Shown in pieces: positions 1 to 5,616 of a stretch of 6,719 nt of DNA. The DNA is from Chloroflexota bacterium. GTDB taxonomy: Bacteria > Chloroflexota > Limnocylindria > P2-11E. Both the position numbers and the translations under genes were made by a program. The notes under the pieces were generated by a model. It did no database searches and had not been told where the DNA came from. It saw only the letters and a list, made by a program, of their open reading frames with translations. Position 1 is the first letter of the stretch, and the number at the start of each line of letters is the position of its first letter. The DNA is taken from the NCBI GenBank assembly GCA_016875665.1, contig VGPA01000071.1:1-6719 (forward strand), given 5' to 3'.

Positions 1-7
1 ACGACGG

Positions 8-29
8 CCCCTCCGCGCGCGCGGGGGGG
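8..29. terminator. GC-rich hairpin at the window edge, possible terminator of an upstream gene
   Basis: The alternating CG run at 13-24 is self-complementary, and flanking C8-C11 can pair with G26-G29 around one T:G wobble, giving a long hairpin. It lies between the window edge and the first gene. There is no T-run after it and the upstream gene is not visible, so its role as a terminator is inferred. The CG alternation alone could arise by chance in DNA this rich in GC. Confidence 0.25.
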
Positions 30-72
30 TACCATCGTCTGAACCACCGCGATGTATCACCCGAAGAGGTTG

Positions 73-79
73 AAGGGGG
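73..79 (+). promoter_or_regulatory. Ribosome binding site for the substrate-binding protein
   Basis: AAGGGGG matches the anti-Shine-Dalgarno core and ends about 10 nt before the GTG at 90. This supports the GTG as the true start, giving an N-terminus with a twin-arginine motif at the expected distance. Confidence 0.6.
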
Positions 80-89
80 AACCAGACCA

Positions 90-1679
90 GTGGCGCACGC
101 ACCCAGCGCGACCTCGCGGCTCACGCGCCGCACATTCCTCGCGGCCGCCGGCGCGCTCGGCGCCGGGGCGGCGATCGCCTGCGCGCCCGCGACCACCGCA
201 CCGCAGGGCCGAGCCAAAACGCCGGTCCGGGGCGGCAACTTGATCATCGGGGCCGCGGCCGACCCGCTGAGCCTCGACCCGCTCGCCTCCGGCGACAGCG
301 CATCCAACAACGCGATGGCGTACATGTACGAGGGCCTGCTCAGGTTCGACAACGATCTCAAGGTCGTGCCCGAGCTCGCCACCAGCTGGGAGGGCAAGGG
401 TCGCGAATACACCTTCAAGCTGCGCCGGGGCGTCAAGTTCCACGACGGGACGCCGTTCAACGCGGCGGCGGCCAAGGCGCACTTCGACCGCGCCATCGGG
501 CCGGAGAAGCCCTTCGCCTCGCGCGACTGGGTGCCGTGGCTCGAGAGCACGCAGGTCATCGACGACTTCACGCTCAAGATGACAACGAAGACCCCGTACG
601 CCTTCTTCGGCGAGCTCGTCGCGGGCCCGTCGGGCAAGATCCCGAGCCCGACCGCGGTGGCGAAGTTCGGCAAGGACTTCCTGCGCAACCCGGTCGGCAC
701 CGGGCCGTTCCGCTTCGGCGAGTGGTCGCGCGACGTCCAGTTCGTCGTCGTCCGCAACGACGACTACTGGGGCGAGAAGGCGATGCTCGACAAGGTCACC
801 ACGAGGCCCTTCCCGGACGCGAACGCCCGGCTGGTGGCGCTCGAGGCGGGTGACCTGCACTACGTCGGGTCGCTCAGCGTCGACCAGCGCGATCGCGCCG
901 TGAAGAACGAAAGCCTCGCCGTGCGCGAGTTCACGGGGCTCGGCGTCTCGTTCATCGGCATGAACGTGCTCAAGAAGCCGTTCGACGACGTGCGTGTCCG
1001 CCAGGCGATCAACCACGCGATCGACATGGACTCCGTGGTGAAGAACATCTACGGCGGCGCGGCCGAGTCGGTGAAGGGCCCGATCCCGCGCAGCGTCGTG
1101 GGCTGGTCGCAGACGCCGGGCTTCCCGTACGACCCCGCGAAGGCCAAGCAGCTGCTCGCCGCGGCCGGCCTCGCGAACGGGTTCTCGGCCACCTATCTCT
1201 CCAGCGACAACTACACCAAGGACAAGGAGCTCGCGCAGTTCATCCAGCAGCAGCTCAAGGAGGTCGGCATCACCCTCACGCTGCAGCAGAAGGAGTGGGC
1301 CGCGTACCTGCAGGACCTCCGCATGCCGCCGTCAAACAGCCCCGTCCAGATCTGGCGCGACTCGCGCGGCGGCAGGACCGCGCCCGACTACTGGCTCACC
1401 GTGTACGGCTGCAAGGCGCACCGCCCCGCGGGCGGCAACACCAACGGATCGTGCGACGCCTCGCTTGACGACCTCGCGAACCAGGCCGTCGCCGAAACCG
1501 ACGAGACCAAGCGCAACGGCATCATGAAGACGCTCCAGGATCGCGCCTGGTCGCTCGCGTTCAGCGTCTGGGGCGTGACGCCGAAGATCCTCAACGCACA
1601 TAGCAAGAAGCTCAACGAGCCCGTCTTCAACATCCAGGGCCAGTTCTCCGTCAGCACCAAGACCTGGCTCGACCAGTAA
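90..1679 (+). CDS. ABC transporter substrate-binding lipoprotein, family 5 (peptide/nickel type)
   Basis: This is the extracytoplasmic receptor that captures a peptide, opine, nickel chelate or similar ligand and delivers it to an ABC permease. The 529-aa product has a normal length for the SBP_bac_5 family. The N-terminus carries a twin-arginine motif (T12-R-R-T-F-L17), an Ala/Gly-rich hydrophobic stretch and Cys31 in an A-I-A-C context, suggesting Tat export and lipid anchoring; Ala at -3 makes the lipobox atypical. A family-like segment follows (ELATSWEGKGREYTFKLRRG, then VKFHDGTPF), with NPVGTGPFRF and NDDYWG further on. Cys441 and Cys455 near the C-terminus could form a disulfide. The start is a GTG with a good ribosome binding site. 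No permease or ATPase gene is in the window, since the next element is a tRNA on the other strand, so the partners lie upstream or elsewhere. The ligand cannot be told from sequence. Confidence 0.95.
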   Translation: MAHAPSATSRLTRRTFLAAAGALGAGAAIACAPATTAPQGRAKTPVRGGNLIIGAAADPLSLDPLASGDSASNNAMAYMYEGLLRFDNDLKVVPELATSWEGKGREYTFKLRRGVKFHDGTPFNAAAAKAHFDRAIGPEKPFASRDWVPWLESTQVIDDFTLKMTTKTPYAFFGELVAGPSGKIPSPTAVAKFGKDFLRNPVGTGPFRFGEWSRDVQFVVVRNDDYWGEKAMLDKVTTRPFPDANARLVALEAGDLHYVGSLSVDQRDRAVKNESLAVREFTGLGVSFIGMNVLKKPFDDVRVRQAINHAIDMDSVVKNIYGGAAESVKGPIPRSVVGWSQTPGFPYDPAKAKQLLAAAGLANGFSATYLSSDNYTKDKELAQFIQQQLKEVGITLTLQQKEWAAYLQDLRMPPSNSPVQIWRDSRGGRTAPDYWLTVYGCKAHRPAGGNTNGSCDASLDDLANQAVAETDETKRNGIMKTLQDRAWSLAFSVWGVTPKILNAHSKKLNEPVFNIQGQFSVSTKTWLDQ

Positions 1680-1689
1680 CGCTCGGGGG

Positions 1690-1724
1690 GAGCTGCGCGG
1701 CGGCGCGAGGCCGCCGCGCAGCTC
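1690..1724. terminator. Perfect 15-bp hairpin, probable bidirectional terminator
   Basis: GAGCTGCGCGGCGGC (1690-1704) is exactly complementary to 1710-1724, with a 5-nt loop (1705-1709). It starts 10 nt after the stop codon of the substrate-binding protein and lies 29 nt past the 3' end of the convergent tRNA-Glu gene. It can therefore serve transcripts arriving from both sides. No T-run follows on either strand, so it is not a textbook intrinsic terminator. In GC-rich bacteria such hairpins often work without a U-tract or protect 3' ends. Confidence 0.75.
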
Positions 1725-1753
1725 ACCGCCCGCCGACGCACCTGAACGCTCGG

Positions 1754-1825
1754 TAGGGCCAGCGGGAATCGAACCCGCGTTACCGCCTTGAAAGGGCGGC
1801 GTCCTAGCCGCTGGACGATGGCCCC
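1754..1825 (-). tRNA. tRNA-Glu (anticodon UUC)
   Basis: The reverse strand folds into a full cloverleaf. The acceptor stem is GGGGCCA/TGGCCCT with a G:U first pair. The D-stem is GTCC/GGAC. The anticodon stem CCGCC/GGCGG carries loop CTTTCAA with anticodon TTC at its centre, and the T-stem GCGGG/CCCGC carries loop TTCGATT. The discriminator is A, and the next bases read CCG, so CCA is not encoded and must be added after transcription. The gene points toward the hairpin at 1690-1724. Confidence 0.96.
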
Positions 1826-1836
1826 GCGCTCCCTGA

Positions 1837-1842
1837 ACTCTA
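1837..1842 (-). promoter_or_regulatory. Candidate -10 box of the tRNA-Glu gene
   Basis: On the reverse strand TAGAGT sits 11 nt upstream of the mature tRNA 5' end. It matches TATAAT at four of six positions. I see no good -35 element at the usual distance, so this is a weak candidate supported mainly by position. Confidence 0.22.
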
Positions 1843-1963
1843 CGGGCGCCGAAGCCCTTGCGGGAGAAGCCGAACGCAGCCGGTTCGCCACTTGCAGCGC
1901 GGTGCGTCGCCGCGCGTCGCTCCATCGGCACGAGTCGCCGGCGAAGGTGCCACACTCGGTGGC

Positions 1964-2056
1964 GTGCCGGGTCTGGGGCGGGCGGCGATGACGCTCATCG
2001 TCCTGCTGATCGTCGCGTCACTCCTGCTGCCGCTGCTGCCCTCGCTCATCGACTAG
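1964..2056 (+). CDS. Possible 30-aa single-helix membrane peptide
   Basis: A GTG at 1964, or an in-frame ATG at 1988, opens a frame ending at TAG 2054-2056. From the ATG it encodes 22 residues, almost all Leu, Ile, Val, Ala or Pro, with a closing Ile-Asp. That is enough for one short membrane helix. The GTG form adds PGLGRAA with one Arg at the N-side, consistent with positive-inside topology. A GGGGCGGG run a few bases before the ATG could act as a ribosome binding site, and CACACT lies 7 nt before the GTG. No homologue is recognised. In GC-rich DNA, CTG/CTC/ATC runs also arise by chance, so this may not be a gene. Confidence 0.3.
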   Translation: MPGLGRAAMTLIVLLIVASLLLPLLPSLID

Positions 2057-2060
2057 AACG

Positions 2061-2101
2061 AGCCGCCCTTGGAACGGAGCGGCTAGCTCTTCCGGCGGAA
2101 G
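2061..2101. terminator. Two small adjacent hairpins in the intergenic region
   Basis: AGCCGC (2061-2066) pairs with GCGGCT (2079-2084) across a 12-nt loop. CTTCC (2089-2093) pairs with GGAAG (2097-2101) across 3 nt. They follow directly on the tiny hydrophobic frame and precede the DUF1989 promoter region, so they could end transcription there. The stems are short and lack a T-run. Confidence 0.25.
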
Positions 2102-2128
2102 GGACGCCCGGCGCCACTCGGCCGAGGC

Positions 2129-2134
2129 TAGTCT
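2129..2134 (+). promoter_or_regulatory. -10 box of a likely leaderless start for the DUF1989 gene
   Basis: TAGTCT fits TANNNT and ends exactly 6 nt before GTG 2141-2143. That places the expected transcription start at the first base of the start codon. No Shine-Dalgarno sequence is well placed (GAGG at 2124-2127 is 13 nt away), which fits a leaderless mRNA. No convincing -35 is seen. The match is positional inference. Confidence 0.45.
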
Positions 2135-2140
2135 GATTCC

Positions 2141-2766
2141 GTGATCGACCGGGTCCTCGCCCCAAGTCGGGCACGGCGTTCGACCTGAAGACCGGGCAGC
2201 GCCTCCGCGTCACCGACGTCGACGGCAAGCAGTGCTTCGACCTGTGCGTCTTCAACCGGACGAACCCGCACGAGAAGCTCTCCACCACGTGGTCGCGCAC
2301 GCGCCGCCGCCCGAAGGCGGGCGAAGGCTGGTCCTCCGCCGACCGCATGCTCCCCGGCGACGTGCTCCTCTCGACCCTGTGCCGCCCGATGCTCACGATC
2401 ACGCAGGACACCACCGACCCGCCGGGCATCCACGACACGCACATCCGGATGTGCGATGCGTACCTCTACGAGATCCACGGCCTCGGCCCGTACAAGGGCT
2501 GCTTCGAGATCGTCAGCGAAGTCATCGCGCCCTACGGGATCGCGCCGGAGGACATCCCGGACCCGTTCAACGGGTTCCTCAATCTCCAGTACGACTGCGA
2601 CACCAAGGCATGGATCGCGCGCGAGCCGGTGACCAAGCCGGGCGACTACATCGAGTTCGTTGCCGAGATGGATTGCCTCATCGCCATCTCGAACTGTCCC
2701 GAGGACCGGCTGACCGACAGCAGCGGCAAGAAGTGCACGCCGCTGCGCGTCCAGGTCTTCGCGTGA
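2141..2766 (+). CDS. Urea carboxylase-associated (DUF1989) family protein, frameshifted near its start
   Basis: From codon AAG 2164 to TGA 2764-2766 the frame encodes a typical DUF1989 body. Numbering is from GTG 2141 with the frame repaired. It shows G-R-L-x-V-x-D-V-D-G-K-Q31-C-F-D34, a G-I-H98-D99-T-H-I-R-M-C105 segment, P-D-P-F-N-G-F-L-N, K-P-G-D-Y, and A-E-M-D178-C179 followed by S-N-C186-P-E-D. The protein is Cys-rich. Members often sit beside urea carboxylase and its transporter, but none is visible here and the reaction is not established. The body has no ATG, GTG or TTG between the stop at 2134-2136 and ATG 2347, which would discard about 68 conserved-region residues. The natural start is GTG 2141 (VIDRVLAP), which joins the body if one C is added to the C-run 2160-2163. 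The repaired product is 208 aa. The next gene follows after 1 nt. Confidence 0.85.
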
Positions 2767-2767
2767 G

Positions 2768-3163
2768 GTGACTCCCGAGGAATCCCGCGCGCGGAATCTG
2801 GACACGCTGCGCCGGTTCTTCCGCAGCTACCTCACCGCCGACCGCCGGCCGCTCTGGGCGGATGACGCGCGCTTCGAAATGCCGTTCGCCGCCGCCGGAC
2901 CGGTGCGCGTCGACGGGATCGACGCGATCGCGCGCGAGTCGGACGCCTTCTGCGCATCGGTGCTCAGCCATGACTACGTGGAGCTCGCCATACACCCGAC
3001 GATCGACCCAGAGGTGTTCTGGGTCGCGACGCGTACGGAGACCGTGGACAGCGCGACGCGCACAAAACGGTCGCACGAGATCGTGAACTACTTCCGGGTC
3101 GTCGACGGCAAGATCGCCCGCCGCATCGAGTACTTCAACCCGCTCGCGATGAACGCTCTCTAG
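2768..3163 (+). CDS. PhzA/PhzB-like (SnoaL/NTF2-fold) small protein
   Basis: This 131-aa protein has the length and pattern of the NTF2-like alpha+beta barrel family. It opens with an N-terminal helix (LDTLRRFFRSYL), then W-A-D-D-A-R-F-E-M-P-F and a G-I-D-A-I helix. The C-terminal half, DPEVFWVATRTE (80-91) then SHEIVNYFRVVDGKIARRIE (102-121) and YFNP, closely recalls PhzA/PhzB, in which FWVE, an NHF-containing strand and a closing E-F-M-N-P occur. PhzB acts in phenazine ring assembly, but no other phenazine gene is nearby, so a different small-molecule role is more likely. GTG 2768 lies one base after the TGA of the DUF1989 gene, implying cotranscription and coupled translation. Its TAG overlaps the stop of the convergent PBP gene. 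Fold assignment is good; substrate is unknown. Confidence 0.85.
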   Translation: MTPEESRARNLDTLRRFFRSYLTADRRPLWADDARFEMPFAAAGPVRVDGIDAIARESDAFCASVLSHDYVELAIHPTIDPEVFWVATRTETVDSATRTKRSHEIVNYFRVVDGKIARRIEYFNPLAMNAL

Positions 3164-5454
3164 GGCGCCCCGGAGGGCACGACCGTGCGCAGGCGGAGCG
3201 TCTCCGCCGGCGACGGCGTGGCGGTCGCGGGCGGACGGGGCGAACCCGAGGGCGACGACGGGGGCCGGGGCGAGCCGCTCGGGCTCGCCGGCGGCGACGG
3301 CGAGGCGAGGCAACTGCCCTCGAGCCGCAGGTTCCAGCGGTACCGGTCGTACGAGTGGAGCCCCGCCATCGCGTCGCGGGTCCAGCGGTCACGGTCCGCC
3401 TTCCACTGCGCGGGTCCCCCCTCTTTCAGCTCGAGCGTGACGGCGGTGCCGTCGCCCGGAACGGGGAGTGCTCCGGAGGAGCCGCCGCACCCGAGCGCGT
3501 ACCAGTCGTCGATCTTCCTCGGCTCGGTGCCGCGCACGAACACCTCGCGCGAGGCGAACGGGCTCACGCTCGACGGCGCGAGGCCGGACCCGTACCCGCC
3601 GTACGCGCCGGGGGCGACCACGACGCTCGCCTCAACGATGTTCGTCGGCCGCTGCCAGTCGCTCGCGGGGAAGCCCATGTAGATCTCCCGCATGTACTCG
3701 CGCCAGAGAATGCCCGGGCCGAGCGCGGACGAGATGCCGCTCATGAAATCGCCGTTGCTGTTGCCCATCCAGACCCCGGTCACGAGCGTGGGCGTGAACC
3801 CGACCGCGTACACGTCCTTCAGGTTGTCGGTCGTACCGGTCTTCAGGCCCGCGGGCCGGCCGATGTTGGTGAACGATCCGAAGACGAAGCTGCGATCCGG
3901 CTGGGTCGTGTCCCTGAGCATGTCGACCATGACGTAGGCCAGCCCCGGATCGAGCACGCGCTTCTGCTCGTAGTCCTTGTGCTCCCAGATCACGTTGCCC
4001 TTCGGGTCCTCCACCTTGAGGATGAACGTGGGCGCGGTGCGCACCCCGAGGTTCGCGATCGCGCCGTACGCGCTCGTCATGTCCAGAAGCTTCACCTCGA
4101 CGGCTCCGAGCGTGAGCGCGAGCCCGACCTTGCCGCGGTCCATGGCCGTGGTGATGCCGAGCTCGCGCGCCGTCGCGATCGTGTCGTCGATGCCCGAGTA
4201 CTGCTGGAGGAACTTCACGGCGGGGACGTTGCGCGACTCGCGGATCGCTTGGCGCATCGTGATTGGGCCGTGGTACTGGAGGTCCGCGTTCTCGGGGCGG
4301 TAGCCGCCGCCGAAGTCGGTGCGCGCGTCGACCACGACCGTCGCGGCCGTGGCGCCCTTCTTGAGGGCGGTCAGGTAGTTGAAGATCTTGAACGAGGAGC
4401 CCGGCTGCCGGACGCCGATGCCCGCGACGTCGTACTGGCCCTGCGCGCGCGGATCCGTGCGGGACTGATAGTCCACCGAGCCGACGTACGCGAGCACTTC
4501 CCCGCTGCGGGTGTCCAGCGACACGAGGGCCCCGTTGTGGACGTTGCCGCCACGCAGGCGTGCGATGTTGTCCTTCATCTGGCGCTCGGCCACCTGCTGG
4601 ATCCACCAGTCGAGTGAGGTCGTGACCTTGAACCCGCCGCGCGTCACCGCGCCTTCGCCGCCCAGGATCTCGGCGAGCTGATTGCGCACCTGGAACACGA
4701 AGAGCGGGGCGCTGATCGTCGCCACGCGCGCGCCGATCGTGGTGATCGGCGTGGCGTCGGCCGCGTCGGCCTCGCGCTGCGTGATCCTCCCCACGCTCAC
4801 CAGCTGGTCGAGCACGTAGGCCCGTCGCGCCGTGGCGCGGTCCTGGTTCTCCTCGCGCGAGGGATCGAGGACGGAGGGCGCCTGCGGGAGGCCGGCCAGG
4901 AGCGCGACCTCGGGCAGCGTGAGCGTGTGAAGGTCGTTCTTCCCGAAGTAGGTCGCCGCGGCGGCCTTCACGCCGTAGGCCCCGTTGCCGTAGTAGATCT
5001 GGTTGAGGTAGAGCTCGAGGATGCTCTCCTTGGAATAGGTCCGGGTCACGTCGATCGCGAGCGCCGCCTCGCGGATCTTCCGGGTGATGGTGTGCTCGGC
5101 GCCGATGAGCCGCAGCTTCACCAGCTGCTGGGTGATCGTCGAGGCGCCGCCCTGCCCCGTGCCCCGATTGGTGACCTCCGAGAAGATGGCGCGGGCGATG
5201 CCGAGCACGTCGACGCCCGGGTTCGTGAAGAAGCTCTTGTCCTCCGCCGCGACCGTCGCGTCCACCAGGAGCCGCGGCACCTCGTGGTAGCGGACGGCAT
5301 CCCGCCGCTCCTCCTCGAACCGGTAGAGGAGCTCCTTGCCGTCGCGGTCGTAGATGTTGGTCGACTGCGCCAGGGGAGCGCGCGAGAGGTCGGCGGCGCT
5401 CGGCAGGTCGCGCAGGACGTAGAGGAGCGCACCGATGGCGAGCAACGCCGGCAC
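3160..5454 (-). CDS. Class A penicillin-binding protein (PBP1A-type transglycosylase/transpeptidase)
   Basis: This bifunctional peptidoglycan synthase polymerises lipid II and cross-links stem peptides at the outer face of the membrane. Numbering is from GTG 5454 (764 aa). GT51 motifs are E71-D-K-S-F-F with catalytic Glu71, G103-A-S-T-I-T-Q-Q110, R125-K-I-R-E129 and E147-L-Y-L-N151. Transpeptidase motifs are S353-S-F-K356 (nucleophile Ser353), S407-R-N409 and K538-T-G540. The tail is Ser/Pro-rich (716-750), and Cys656 and Cys715 could pair. This start leaves a membrane helix of only about 13 hydrophobic residues. The frame stays open upstream to TAA 5563-5565 and adds a basic Pro/Arg segment plus IALVALV, which together make a proper 20-residue helix. 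The true start is therefore probably upstream, although that stretch has no ATG, GTG or TTG. In motif 1, Asn replaces the His usual in EDxxFxxHxGxD. Confidence 0.95.
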   Translation of the reverse strand: MPALLAIGALLYVLRDLPSAADLSRAPLAQSTNIYDRDGKELLYRFEEERRDAVRYHEVPRLLVDATVAAEDKSFFTNPGVDVLGIARAIFSEVTNRGTGQGGASTITQQLVKLRLIGAEHTITRKIREAALAIDVTRTYSKESILELYLNQIYYGNGAYGVKAAAATYFGKNDLHTLTLPEVALLAGLPQAPSVLDPSREENQDRATARRAYVLDQLVSVGRITQREADAADATPITTIGARVATISAPLFVFQVRNQLAEILGGEGAVTRGGFKVTTSLDWWIQQVAERQMKDNIARLRGGNVHNGALVSLDTRSGEVLAYVGSVDYQSRTDPRAQGQYDVAGIGVRQPGSSFKIFNYLTALKKGATAATVVVDARTDFGGGYRPENADLQYHGPITMRQAIRESRNVPAVKFLQQYSGIDDTIATARELGITTAMDRGKVGLALTLGAVEVKLLDMTSAYGAIANLGVRTAPTFILKVEDPKGNVIWEHKDYEQKRVLDPGLAYVMVDMLRDTTQPDRSFVFGSFTNIGRPAGLKTGTTDNLKDVYAVGFTPTLVTGVWMGNSNGDFMSGISSALGPGILWREYMREIYMGFPASDWQRPTNIVEASVVVAPGAYGGYGSGLAPSSVSPFASREVFVRGTEPRKIDDWYALGCGGSSGALPVPGDGTAVTLELKEGGPAQWKADRDRWTRDAMAGLHSYDRYRWNLRLEGSCLASPSPPASPSGSPRPPSSPSGSPRPPATATPSPAETLRLRTVVPSGAP
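3229..3288 (-). repeat. Ten-residue tandem repeat in the PBP tail
   Basis: Residues 723-732 (ASPSGSPRPP) and 733-742 (SSPSGSPRPP) of the PBP differ at one residue, but several codons differ between copies. The repeat is therefore kept at protein level more than at DNA level. It lies in a Ser/Pro/Thr-rich, probably disordered extracytoplasmic tail, which may span or contact the cell wall. Confidence 0.7.
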
Positions 5455-5553
5455 GAGCGCGACGAGCGCGATCGGCGGGATCGGCGGGATCCTGGGCCGC
5501 TGCCGGTCCGGACGAAGCCGGCGCGGGGGCGTGGGGCGCGTAGTACCAGTGAT
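5455..5553 (-). other. Probable missing N-terminus of the PBP (AUC-initiated or start lost)
   Basis: Reading upstream from GTG 5454 in the same frame gives I-T-G-T-T-R-P-T-P-P-R-R-L-R-P-D-R-Q-R-P followed by R-I-P-P-I-P-P-I-A-L-V-A-L-V. This is a basic cytoplasmic leader plus the first half of the membrane helix, as expected for class A PBPs. The first codon of this segment is ATC (5551-5553), placed 6 nt after a TAAGAT box. That is where a leaderless start codon would lie, so ATC may be the start or a changed ATG. ATG 5575-5577 is also in frame but meets TAA 5563-5565 after four codons. Confidence 0.6.
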
Positions 5554-5559
5554 CTCTCG

Positions 5560-5565
5560 ATCTTA
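5560..5565 (-). promoter_or_regulatory. -10 box for the PBP gene, possibly leaderless
   Basis: On the reverse strand TAAGAT fits TANNNT, matches TATAAT at four of six positions, and ends 6 nt before the in-frame ATC at 5553. This mirrors the TAGTCT-to-GTG spacing of the DUF1989 gene. No -35 box is seen 16-18 nt upstream. Confidence 0.4.
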
Positions 5566-5580
5566 CGTGTCCTTCATGTG

Positions 5581-5586
5581 TACCCT
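5581..5586 (+). promoter_or_regulatory. Candidate -10 box for the glycine-rich protein cassette
   Basis: TACCCT fits TANNNT in the short divergent region between the PBP leader and the cassette. It would start transcription near 5593, leaving a leader of about 24 nt that includes the ribosome binding site. No clear -35 is visible, so support is mostly positional. Confidence 0.25.
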
Positions 5587-5604
5587 GCATCCACAACTCG
5601 TTTC

Positions 5605-5611
5605 GAGGGGG
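5605..5611 (+). promoter_or_regulatory. Ribosome binding site deciding the start of the glycine-rich protein
   Basis: GAGGGGG lies 5 nt before GTG 5617-5619. It fixes the start there rather than at any upstream in-frame codon. The resulting N-terminus, MGEKDI, matches the MGEKEI of the next gene. Confidence 0.7.
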
Positions 5612-5616
5612 CGGAC

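Noticed and set aside
57..1016. Long open frame antisense to the substrate-binding protein
   Set aside because: It mirrors codons of a clear transporter gene, has no recognisable domain, and is Arg/Glu/Val-rich as expected from the reverse of GC-rich codons.
3355..4617. Long open frame antisense to the PBP
   Set aside because: It lies opposite conserved PBP catalytic motifs and its Arg/Val/Asp/His-rich translation is typical of shadow frames.
5554..5565. GATC-flanked palindrome-like GATCTCTCGATC near the PBP promoter as an operator
   Set aside because: Only the outer GATC tetranucleotides are symmetric and no second copy occurs nearby, so chance is sufficient.
3632..5596. Same-strand alternative frame across the PBP starting at ATG 5596
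   Set aside because: The translation is low-complexity Arg/Gly/Pro/His without domains. It was considered as a source of the PBP N-terminus, but the in-frame basic leader plus hydrophobic segment at 5455-5553 fits better.
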